A stretch of 40,887 nt of DNA. It comes from an uncultured Bacilli bacterium (lineage in GTDB: Bacteria; Bacillota_I; Bacilli_A; RF39; UBA660). The position numbers were made by a program, and so were the translations under genes. The number at the start of each line of letters is the position of its first letter. The stretch's first letter is position 1. The stretch lies in assembly GCA_947629235.1 (NCBI GenBank), contig CANRCX010000012.1, positions 1 through 40,887 on the forward strand, read 5' to 3'. The notes under the pieces are model-generated. The model ran no database searches and had not been told where the DNA came from. It worked only from the letters and a program-made list of their open reading frames with translations. Positions 24,591 through 31,646 of the stretch are shown one piece after another.

Positions 24591-25292
24591 ATGAAAGAAT
24601 TATTAAATAGAATTAAAAATTATTTAAAAAATATAATGTTATTTACTACAAGTTATTCATTAAATGTATTTGCAGAACCCCTATCCCATGAAGATGAAGA
24701 ATATTATATAAATGAATTTTTAAATGGTAGCAAGGTTGCTCGTAATAAATTAATTGAACATAATTTAAGATTAGTTGCTCATATTGTAAAAAAATATGAA
24801 ACTAAAAATACATCTTCTGATGATTTAATTAGTATTGGTACTATTGGTCTTATTAAAGGAATAGATTCTTATAATAAAGATAAAGGAGTTAAACTAACTA
24901 CTTATGCAGCTAAATGTGCTGAAAATGAAATATTAATGTATTTTAGAAGTAATAAAAAATATAATAATAATTTAAGTTTAAATGATGTTATTGCTCATGA
25001 TAAAGATGGTGGAGATATAACACTAATTGATGTACTTGAAGAAAATACAGAAAGTGTTGAAAGTAATATTGAATTAAAAGATGATATAAAACATTTAACT
25101 AAATATTTAAGTGTATTAAATGAAAGAGAATTAAAAATTATTAAAATGAGATATGGACTTTTAAATGAAAAAGAAAAAACTCAAAAAGAAATAGCTAAAT
25201 TATTACATATTTCTAGAAGTTATGTATCAAGAATAGAAAAAAGAGCATTAATTAAAATGCTCAGAGAATTTATTAAAAATAATAATATTTAA
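24591..25292 (+). CDS. sigK: Sporulation sigma factor SigK with pro-sequence
   Basis: 233 aa. Late mother-cell sigma factor of sporulation. After an N-terminal hydrophobic segment (about 1-30, IMLFTTSYSLNVFAEPLS) that resembles the pro-peptide of pro-sigma-K, region 2 reads LIEHNLRLVAHIVKKYE, DLISIGTIGLIKGIDSY and LTTYAAKCAENEILMYFR, and region 4 reads LNERELKIIKMRYGL ... TQKEIAKLLHISRSYVSRIEKRAL. This is close to Bacillus and Clostridium SigK, and the gene is uninterrupted (no skin-like element). It lies just behind the paralogue array and converges on sigH, sharing stop-codon bases. Confidence 0.88.
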   Translation: MKELLNRIKNYLKNIMLFTTSYSLNVFAEPLSHEDEEYYINEFLNGSKVARNKLIEHNLRLVAHIVKKYETKNTSSDDLISIGTIGLIKGIDSYNKDKGVKLTTYAAKCAENEILMYFRSNKKYNNNLSLNDVIAHDKDGGDITLIDVLEENTESVESNIELKDDIKHLTKYLSVLNERELKIIKMRYGLLNEKEKTQKEIAKLLHISRSYVSRIEKRALIKMLREFIKNNNI

Positions 25293-25900
25293 TTTGCTTT
25301 ACTTAATTCTTTAAATTTTTTACCTATTCTAAACATAGCATTTTCTACATATTTTTTATCTTTATCTATAAGTTCTGCTACTTCAGAATTATTAAGCCCA
25401 CTAAGTCTTAAATCAAATATATTCTTTTCATTCTTACTTAATTTTGATTTGATTTGTTCTATTCTTTCTTGTTTTTCTTCTTCTTTAAATATTAATTTAT
25501 CTGGGTCAGTACTACCATCATTAAATATTTCATAATAATTATAATTAGTATCTTCAATTAATTTATCTAATGGAAATGAATTATTTAATATTCTATTTTT
25601 CATTCTAAATGAATTTCTCATAGCAGATATTAATGTACTTTTAATACATGCATTTGCATAAGTATAAAAAGTAACTTCTTTCTTTTCATCAAATGTATTA
25701 ATCGCATGAATTAGTCCAATTAGACCTTCTTGATATAAATCAGATATTTCCATACCAATTATATTATATTCTTTTAAATATTCTTTTAATGTAGCTAAAA
25801 TACAATTTTTATATTTACTTATTAATATATTTGCTGCATCTTCATTATTTTCAGCACATAAATAAACAAGTTCATTATCATTTAATGTTTTATAATCCAT
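25289..25900 (-). CDS. sigH: RNA polymerase sigma-H-like factor (Spo0H)
   Basis: 203 aa. Sigma-70 family with region 2 (ISDLYQEGLIGLIHAINTF, FYTYANACIKSTLISAMRN) and region 4 (LSKNEKNIFDLRLSGLNNSEVAELI). Sequence style and location beside rlmB match Bacillus sigH, which runs early sporulation and competence genes. The yacP gene that normally lies between rlmB and sigH is absent. Its ribosome site (TAGGTGAG) contains the rlmB stop, so expression is coupled to rlmB. The stop overlaps that of sigK. Confidence 0.85.
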   Translation of the reverse strand: MDYKTLNDNELVYLCAENNEDAANILISKYKNCILATLKEYLKEYNIIGMEISDLYQEGLIGLIHAINTFDEKKEVTFYTYANACIKSTLISAMRNSFRMKNRILNNSFPLDKLIEDTNYNYYEIFNDGSTDPDKLIFKEEEKQERIEQIKSKLSKNEKNIFDLRLSGLNNSEVAELIDKDKKYVENAMFRIGKKFKELSKAN

Positions 25901-25908
25901 ATACTCAC

Positions 25909-26607
25909 CTATTTATATTTCATTATTTCATATATTAATATTCCACTAGCAACACTTGCATTTAATGAATTAATTTTTCCTTTCATTGGAAGTGATATAA
26001 TTTCATCACAAGAAGAAGATACTATTTGTTTAAGGCCATGACCTTCACTACCTATTATTAAACATGTTTTACCATCATATTTTATACTTCTATAGTCTTT
26101 TCCTTTCGCATCAGATCCATAAACCCAATAACCCAAATCTTTTAATTTACGAATAGTATTTGATAAATTTACTACTTCTACTATTTTTGTATATGAAAGA
26201 GCTCCACTTGATGTTTTATATACAGTACTATTAACACTAACACTTCTATTTTTAGGAATAATTATATAATCTACTCCAGCACATTCACAAGTACGAATTA
26301 TCGCACCAAAATTATGTGGATCTTCTATTGAATCTAACATAACTATAAAATTAGATTTATCATCTTTTTCTATTTCATTAATACTTAAATAATTAAATTC
26401 TTCTATATCTAATGCTATTCCTTGATTAGTACTACTACCACACATTTTATCTAGTTTATTCTTATCCATATGAAATTTATGTAAATTCATTTTATTAATT
26501 TTATTTAAAATACTTTCATCTTTAAAATTATTATCTAAAAATACTTTATATATTTTTTTATTACTATTAAGTATTTCATTTGCTACATTTTTTCCATATA
26601 CTAGCAT
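25909..26607 (-). CDS. rlmB: 23S rRNA 2'-O-ribose methyltransferase RlmB (TrmH family)
   Basis: 232 aa from ATG 26607; an ATG four codons earlier is part of the GGAGGG ribosome site and is rejected. SPOUT/TrmH-type enzyme, predicted to methylate a conserved G in the 23S peptidyl-transferase loop. An N-terminal substrate-binding domain (about 1-75) precedes the knotted SAM domain with LDSIEDPHNFGAIIRTCE, IIGSEGHGL and LPMKGKINSLNASVASGI, the three TrmH motifs in order. Position ahead of sigH is conserved with Bacillus. Confidence 0.95.
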   Translation of the reverse strand: MLVYGKNVANEILNSNKKIYKVFLDNNFKDESILNKINKMNLHKFHMDKNKLDKMCGSSTNQGIALDIEEFNYLSINEIEKDDKSNFIVMLDSIEDPHNFGAIIRTCECAGVDYIIIPKNRSVSVNSTVYKTSSGALSYTKIVEVVNLSNTIRKLKDLGYWVYGSDAKGKDYRSIKYDGKTCLIIGSEGHGLKQIVSSSCDEIISLPMKGKINSLNASVASGILIYEIMKYK

Positions 26608-26633
26608 AACACCCTCCATAACTCAATAAAAAC

Positions 26634-26642
26634 ATTTTATCA
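26634..26642 (-). promoter_or_regulatory. Possible extended -10 promoter of rlmB-sigH
   Basis: Minus strand TGATAAAAT (TAAAAT at 26639-26634), no good -35 at the right distance. It follows the lgt terminator directly. Confidence 0.4.
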
Positions 26643-26676
26643 CAAAAAAAGAAAATTATATAGTTTAATTTTCTTT
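26643..26676 (-). terminator. Terminator of the pilin-yvlD-lgt operon
   Basis: An 11-bp perfect stem (26648-26658 with 26666-26676), 7-nt loop, then a T-run on the minus strand. Confidence 0.85.
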
Positions 26677-26680
26677 ATAT

Positions 26681-27493
26681 TTAGAAATTTATTTCTTTTT
26701 CTATTGTGTTATATAAATCATCTAATTTTGGCTTTTTCATTTGAATAAATATTATGTATAAACCTATAAGAATCATTATAACACTTACAAATTGTGCCAT
26801 CTTAATATTGAAAAGCATTAAACTATCTGTTCTAAATATTTCAATTACAAATCTAATAATTCCATACCATAATAGATAGAACCCAAATATTTGACCATTT
26901 TTAGTATATTTTCTTCTTCTTATTATAAGCATTATTATAAAACCAAATAAACAAGCAAGTGATTCAAAATAGAACATTGGTAAATGATAATTACCATTAA
27001 TATACATATTATCTATTACAAATTGTGGTATTATTTTCATTCCTACAAGTTTATCATATGTTACTGCTGTACCATAAGCTTCACCATTAAAGAAATTACC
27101 CCATCTACCAATTGCTTGTGCAAGTAATACAGCTGGTACTATTATATCTAACATTTTTAAAAGATTAACTTTATATTTCTTACAATATCTAATTATTACT
27201 AATAACCCCATGATTAGGCCACCATGTATTGCAAGACCACCATGCCATATCATAAATATTTCTTTTATATTACTTCCATAATAATCCCAATTAAATATAA
27301 CATAATATAATCTTGCTCCAATAATACCAAATATTATTGACCAAAACATCATATTAAATACAAATTCTTTTTTTATTTGATATCTTCTACTCTCTGCCAT
27401 AATTAATATATATGCAATTATTACACCAGATAATATAAGTACACTATACCATGTAATTTCAAAACTACCAATTCTTACTAACACTGGGTCCAT
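26681..27493 (-). CDS. lgt: Prolipoprotein diacylglyceryl transferase (Lgt)
   Basis: 270 aa, seven predicted membrane helices. It attaches diacylglycerol from phosphatidylglycerol to the lipobox cysteine of prelipoproteins, the first lipoprotein maturation step. The signature GRWGNFFNGEAYG (about 129-141) with its essential Arg and Asn is intact, as are HGGLAIHGG and the ARLYYVIF block. AGGAGGAA is the ribosome site. It follows yvlD as in Bacillus, but hprK, which lies between them there, is missing. Confidence 0.97.
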   Translation of the reverse strand: MDPVLVRIGSFEITWYSVLILSGVIIAYILIMAESRRYQIKKEFVFNMMFWSIIFGIIGARLYYVIFNWDYYGSNIKEIFMIWHGGLAIHGGLIMGLLVIIRYCKKYKVNLLKMLDIIVPAVLLAQAIGRWGNFFNGEAYGTAVTYDKLVGMKIIPQFVIDNMYINGNYHLPMFYFESLACLFGFIIMLIIRRRKYTKNGQIFGFYLLWYGIIRFVIEIFRTDSLMLFNIKMAQFVSVIMILIGLYIIFIQMKKPKLDDLYNTIEKEINF

Positions 27494-27496
27494 AAA

Positions 27497-27910
27497 CTAT
27501 CTTCCTCCTACATTTTTTGTAATTAAATTATCAAATATTATTCTCATAACACTTATAAATATTGCTATTATAAACATTGAGAAAAATCCACTAATATTAA
27601 ATGCACTTCCCATAAGAAAATCACATAATTTTAATATTATTATATTTACAATTGGATATGCTATTCCAAAAGTTAATATATTTAATGGTAAAGTCCAATA
27701 TATTAATAATGGTTTTACTGTATAATTTAGTACACTAAGTATTACAGCAGCTATAATTGCATACATAAAACTTTTTATATATAGCTTAGCAAATATTCCT
27801 TGAGCAATATATAAAACTAATGCATACACCACAATACCAACTGCTATTTGTAATAAATCCAATTTTGGATCATCATCATTATATAATTTATATATTCTTG
27901 TTTTTTCCAT
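27497..27910 (-). CDS. YvlD/phage holin IV-like membrane protein
   Basis: 137 aa, four predicted helices (about 19-39, 48-66, 76-96 and 105-127), with NYTVKPLLIYWTLPLNILTFG, the typical block of the YvlD (holin superfamily IV) family. These small membrane proteins are linked to envelope stress in Bacillus, with no proven biochemical role. Its ribosome site (TAGGAG) includes the stop of the pilin gene and lgt follows by 3 nt, so all three are one unit. Confidence 0.88.
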   Translation of the reverse strand: MEKTRIYKLYNDDDPKLDLLQIAVGIVVYALVLYIAQGIFAKLYIKSFMYAIIAAVILSVLNYTVKPLLIYWTLPLNILTFGIAYPIVNIIILKLCDFLMGSAFNISGFFSMFIIAIFISVMRIIFDNLITKNVGGR

Positions 27911-27914
27911 ACTC

Positions 27915-28391
27915 CTATTTACAATTGCTTAAATAGCTTTCGTAACTATTGCCTCCCTCAGTTTCATAAACGTAGTTTCCACTACTACCACAATAAAGAT
28001 AAGTTTGTCCTGTATCATATACACCTTTTTCATTTATCTTTAAAACTATTATTCCATTACATGGAACATCTCTATATAATATAGTATCAAAATAATCTTT
28101 ATCTTGTAGCATATTTACACATAAATATTTATTTTCTGTATCAAGTGTTCTAAAATTATCATTACAATGATCTCTATAAGTTTGATTAATTGGATGAGTA
28201 CAATAATCTTGAATATAAAGTCTAGCTGCATCAAGAGCTGTTGCTTCTTGAGTATGCATAGTTTTATCAAGACTATCAGTAAATATACCTATAACATTAG
28301 GTAAAACAACTATTACCAAAACTGCCATTATTGCAATTACTGCCATTAATTCTATTAATGTAAATCCTTTTTTCATATTTTTCATTTTCAT
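27915..28391 (-). CDS. Type IV prepilin / ComGC-like pseudopilin
   Basis: 158 aa. The N-terminus has the prepilin site KKGFTLIELMAVIAIMAV, cleaved after Gly by the A24 peptidase, with Glu at +5, followed by the hydrophobic helix that packs in the pilus core. The body has several Cys (in YCTHP, DHCND, YLCVN, VPCNG, YLYCGSS, NCK), which suggests disulphides in a mature extracellular pilin. It is longer than typical ComGC (about 100 aa). The prepilin peptidase and PilC needed for assembly are at 35.1-37.8 kb. Its operon partners are yvlD and lgt, not other pilus genes, which is unusual. Confidence 0.88.
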   Translation of the reverse strand: MKMKNMKKGFTLIELMAVIAIMAVLVIVVLPNVIGIFTDSLDKTMHTQEATALDAARLYIQDYCTHPINQTYRDHCNDNFRTLDTENKYLCVNMLQDKDYFDTILYRDVPCNGIIVLKINEKGVYDTGQTYLYCGSSGNYVYETEGGNSYESYLSNCK

Positions 28392-28406
28392 ATCTTCACC
28401 ATATTT

Positions 28407-28435
28407 ATTTTATCATTTTATAGTTATACGTTCAA
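28407..28435 (-). promoter_or_regulatory. Promoter of the pilin-yvlD-lgt operon
   Basis: Minus strand: TTGAAC at 28435-28430, 17-nt spacer, extended -10 TGATAAAAT (TAAAAT at 28412-28407). A TACGTT/AACGTA inverted repeat (28427-28446) covers the -35. Confidence 0.7.
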
Positions 28436-28466
28436 TAATAAACGTAAAAAAACATGTAAAATACAC

Positions 28467-28489
28467 AAAAAAACAACCATTAAGGTTGT
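28467..28489 (-). terminator. Terminator of rpmF
   Basis: Stem ACAACC (28473-28478) with GGTTGT (28484-28489), then a T-run on the minus strand. Confidence 0.8.
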
Positions 28490-28496
28490 AATTTAA

Positions 28497-28712
28497 TTAT
28501 TTATTTTCTTCTTTAGTAACTTTAATAGCTTCTTTTCCTTTATAGTATCCACACTTAGTACATGCTCTATGAGGAGCTACTACAGCACCACAATTACTAC
28601 AAGTTGTAACAGTTGGAGCACTTTTCTTTAAATGAGTTCTTCTTTGTCTTTTAGCAGTTTTACTAATTCTTCTAAAAGGTAATGCACCAAATAAAGTAAT
28701 ATCTAATTTCAT
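28497..28712 (-). CDS. rpmF: 50S ribosomal protein bL32
   Basis: 71 aa. Zn-ribbon large-subunit protein with CSNC and CTKC pairs, the PFRRISKTAKRQRRTH start of the family and HRACTKCGYYKG. The usual start is M-A-(V/L)-P; here ten extra residues (MKLDITLFGA) precede LPFRR. The ATG at 28712 has a perfect AAGGAGG site at good spacing and there is no Met at the canonical position, so the extension looks genuine. tmcAL lies divergently upstream, as in Bacillus, but ylbN (yceD) is missing. Confidence 0.95.
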   Translation of the reverse strand: MKLDITLFGALPFRRISKTAKRQRRTHLKKSAPTVTTCSNCGAVVAPHRACTKCGYYKGKEAIKVTKEENK

Positions 28713-28759
28713 TTTTATTCCTCCTTCACATCAAGATAAGATTTCTTCTTTGCTAATGT

Positions 28760-28788
28760 ATTTTCTCATAAATAATAAAAAATATCAA
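28760..28788 (-). promoter_or_regulatory. Promoter of rpmF
   Basis: Minus strand: TTGATA at 28788-28783, 17-nt spacer, GAAAAT at 28765-28760 with TGA before it. Confidence 0.5.
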
Positions 28789-28814
28789 GTAAAATTAATC
28801 ATTTTTTATAAAAA

Positions 28815-28843
28815 TTGTAGTTTTTTTATTAATTTGTTATAAT
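28815..28843 (+). promoter_or_regulatory. Promoter of tmcAL
   Basis: TTGTAG at 28815-28820, 17-nt spacer, extended -10 TGTTATAAT (TATAAT 28838-28843). Confidence 0.75.
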
Positions 28844-28867
28844 ATCTTATGAAAAAAAGGAGTATTT

Positions 28868-30004
28868 ATGAAAAATATAATAGGAATTATAGTTGAATAT
28901 AATCCATTTCATAATGGACATTTGTATCAAATAGAAAAAATAAAAGAAAAATATAAAGATTCTATTATTATTGTATGTATGTCTTCTTCATTTACTCAAA
29001 GAGGGGACATATCTATTTTAAATAAATGGGATAAAACTAAAGTGTCTATTTTAAATGGTGTAGATATTGTAATAGAACTTCCCTATGTATTTTCTACTCA
29101 AAGTAGTGATATATTTGCTCATTATTCATTAAAACTTTTAAATTCCCTACATATAGATACTCTATGCTTTGGAAGTGAAACTGAGAATATAGATGAAATA
29201 ATTAACTGTGCTAAAACACAAATTAATAATAAAGAATTTGATTTAAAAGTAAAAGAATATTTAAGTTTAGGAATAAACTATCCTACTGCATTAAATAAAG
29301 CTTTAAAAGACTTAAATAATTATGAAATAAAGAGTCCAAATGATTTACTAGCACTAAGTTATATAAAAGAAATAATTAAAAATAATTATAATATAGAATT
29401 ATTTAATATAAAAAGGACTAATGATTATCATGATCTATTAGATGACTCTAACATAGTATCTGCATCTAATATTAGAAATAGAATTATAAATAATCAAAGT
29501 ATTAAAGATAAAGTACCACAAAATGTATATGAAATACTTAAAAATAAAAATATTAATAATGATAAATATTTTGAATATTTAAAATATAAAATATTATCAG
29601 AAGAAAACTTAGAAAAATATTTAGATGTAGATGAAGGATTAAATACAAGAATAAAAAGTTCTATTAATAAATCAAAATCATTAGATGAATTAATTCAAAA
29701 TATAAAAACTAAAAGATATACTTATAATAAAATATCAAGAATGCTAAATCATATATTATGTTCATTCACTAAAGATGAAAATAAAGATTTAGATATTGAA
29801 TATATTAGAATTTTAGGATTTAGTAATAAAGGACAAAAATATTTAAATGAAATTAAATCTAATTTAGCTTACCCTATTTTAAATAAATATGATACTAAAA
29901 AATATAAAACACTTAAAGTAGAAAAAAGAATTACTGATATTTATTCTTATATTTATGAAGATATAAGTAGTGATGAAATAAAAAATAAACCTATTTCATA
30001 TTAA
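28868..30004 (+). CDS. tmcAL: tRNA(Met) cytidine acetate ligase (TmcAL, YlbM)
   Basis: 378 aa. It forms N4-acetylcytidine at C34 of elongator tRNA-Met using acetate and ATP. The nucleotidyltransferase-like N-terminus has IVEYNPFHNGHLYQI (the HxGH ATP site), SSSFTQRGD and IELPYVFSTQSSDIFA, then FGSET; the C-terminal half is the helical tRNA-binding part with ASNIRNRI. AAAAGGAG is the ribosome site. Start and length agree with the family. Confidence 0.95.
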   Translation: MKNIIGIIVEYNPFHNGHLYQIEKIKEKYKDSIIIVCMSSSFTQRGDISILNKWDKTKVSILNGVDIVIELPYVFSTQSSDIFAHYSLKLLNSLHIDTLCFGSETENIDEIINCAKTQINNKEFDLKVKEYLSLGINYPTALNKALKDLNNYEIKSPNDLLALSYIKEIIKNNYNIELFNIKRTNDYHDLLDDSNIVSASNIRNRIINNQSIKDKVPQNVYEILKNKNINNDKYFEYLKYKILSEENLEKYLDVDEGLNTRIKSSINKSKSLDELIQNIKTKRYTYNKISRMLNHILCSFTKDENKDLDIEYIRILGFSNKGQKYLNEIKSNLAYPILNKYDTKKYKTLKVEKRITDIYSYIYEDISSDEIKNKPISY

Positions 30005-30010
30005 TCCCCC

Positions 30011-30039
30011 TTGACATTATATATATATATAATTAGGAT
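30011..30039 (+). promoter_or_regulatory. Promoter of the anchored propeller gene
   Basis: TTGACA at 30011-30016, 17-nt spacer of alternating TA, TAGGAT at 30034-30039. It gives a leader of about 60 nt. A TATAAT at 30081 is too close to the ribosome site to serve. Confidence 0.55.
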
Positions 30040-30106
30040 GGATACTATATTTGGTTTTATCTTTTTAAAGAATACCATTTTATAATCCAAAAGGAGCAAA
30101 TTAAAT

Positions 30107-31609
30107 ATGAAAAGGTTTTTTTATTTTATTTTAATAGTTTTTTTAACTATTCCAACATTTATAAAAGCAACAACAGAATTAGAATTCAAATATATTGATG
30201 ATACTTTTAATGATGTAGCAGATGAATCATTATATGATTTAATAAAATTAGATGATGGTTACTTAACTATGAGTAGTATAGAAAACTCGTACGATGTTAA
30301 CAAGTTTTCACTAATCAAATTCGATAAAGACTTTAATTTATTATGGAAAAAAGATATTATAAAAAATACGATTGATAATGTATTGGCAACAAGTTTTGAA
30401 ATTGGAAATTATATATTGGCTTATTATAATTATGATTCAGGTAATACTGAAATACTAAATTTTGACAATAATGGTGATATATTATGGAAAAAAGTATTAA
30501 TAGATAATCATCGTAATTATGGTAATATAATACAAATAAGTGATAATAATTATATTTATGCAAGTGAATCAAAAATAATAAAATTTGATAAAAAAGGTGA
30601 AAAAATAATAGATAAAACTGTTGAAAATGATTATTTGTGGAAAGGAAACTTAAATTCAACAAAAAATGGATTTATCATTTTATATGGAAGCGAAGATTAT
30701 ACAAATAATTATTTAGTAAGTTATAATAATAACTGCGAAGAAATATGGAAAAAAACTTTTGATGATTATTTAGAAATATTATTAATAAATGATGACAATA
30801 TTATTCTTTATGATATTGATAAAAATTCAATAATAAAATTAGATAGTAATGGAAATGAATTATGGAATAAAAAATATGATTTTTATATTAATAAAGTTAT
30901 TGTAGATGAAAATTCAAATTTAATTATAACTTCAAACTCTTATATTGCAAAATTAGATAGTAATGGCAATGAATTATGGAAAACAAATTTTGAAAAAGAA
31001 TTAACCGTTACAAAAATATTAATTTCAAAATGTAATACAATATTACTTATTGGTAGTTATTATAAAAATTGGGAAGATTATATGGAAGAAATGAATGATT
31101 ATTATAGTAATGAAAATTTTATGCCTGAGAATGTTATAATAGCTGAATTTGATAAAAATGGTAATTTTCTAAATATTGAAGATTATAAAGATAGTAAAAA
31201 ACAATTAAAAGCTTTAAATAATTATTTTTCGGATTTAATTGAAAGCGATAATGAATTTTTATTAATTGGATCTACAAGGCTTCCAAAGGGCAGTGAAAAT
31301 CCTGGATTTTATGTATACAAAACATTTTACACTAAAGTAAATAAGAGTTGTACAGTAGTTAACTATAATGAAAATATAGGAGAAAATGAAACAGATAATA
31401 ATGAAGGCAATATTACTGACAACAATGAAGGAAATATATCAGATAATACTGAAGATAAAACAGATGAAAATATAACAGATAATAATGAAGAAATTGAAAA
31501 TCCTAAAACTGGATATAATGATGTATTTATTTTATTAATTATATTAATAATTATTCCTATAATAATTTTGATAAAAATTAAAAATAAAAGTTTTGATATT
31601 TTTAATTAA
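30107..31609 (+). CDS. Secreted beta-propeller surface protein with NPKTG anchor
   Basis: 500 aa. A Sec signal peptide (1-20, cleavage likely after IKA) is followed by repeats of the pattern hydrophobic-x-FD-x-NGxxLW-(K/N)K at about 70-82, 117-130, 158-170, 203-217, 243-256, 280-293 and 346-358, as in PQQ/WD-type propellers. An acidic Asn/Asp/Glu/Thr linker (about 420-464) leads to NPKTG (465-469), a hydrophobic helix (472-489) and a basic tail, a sortase sorting signal in variant form. Likely displayed on the cell wall. Two 30-bp near-repeats (30837-30866 and 30950-30980) encode the LDSNGNELW units. The ligand is unknown. Confidence 0.85.
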   Translation: MKRFFYFILIVFLTIPTFIKATTELEFKYIDDTFNDVADESLYDLIKLDDGYLTMSSIENSYDVNKFSLIKFDKDFNLLWKKDIIKNTIDNVLATSFEIGNYILAYYNYDSGNTEILNFDNNGDILWKKVLIDNHRNYGNIIQISDNNYIYASESKIIKFDKKGEKIIDKTVENDYLWKGNLNSTKNGFIILYGSEDYTNNYLVSYNNNCEEIWKKTFDDYLEILLINDDNIILYDIDKNSIIKLDSNGNELWNKKYDFYINKVIVDENSNLIITSNSYIAKLDSNGNELWKTNFEKELTVTKILISKCNTILLIGSYYKNWEDYMEEMNDYYSNENFMPENVIIAEFDKNGNFLNIEDYKDSKKQLKALNNYFSDLIESDNEFLLIGSTRLPKGSENPGFYVYKTFYTKVNKSCTVVNYNENIGENETDNNEGNITDNNEGNISDNTEDKTDENITDNNEEIENPKTGYNDVFILLIILIIIPIIILIKIKNKSFDIFN

Positions 31610-31610
31610 C

Positions 31611-31646
31611 AATAAAAGCCATTAATTTTACTTAATGGCTTTTATT
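31611..31646. terminator. Bidirectional terminator between the propeller gene and polA
   Basis: A 15-bp perfect stem (31611-31625 with 31632-31646), 6-nt loop. It serves both convergent genes, and the polA stop (31642-31644) lies in the stem. Confidence 0.9.

Noticed and set aside
30081-30086. TATAAT as the -10 of the propeller gene
   Set aside because: Transcription would start inside the ribosome site, and TTGACA with a 17-nt spacer lies upstream.
30357-30662. Open minus-strand frame inside the propeller gene
   Set aside because: Tyr/His/Leu-rich antisense shadow without signals.
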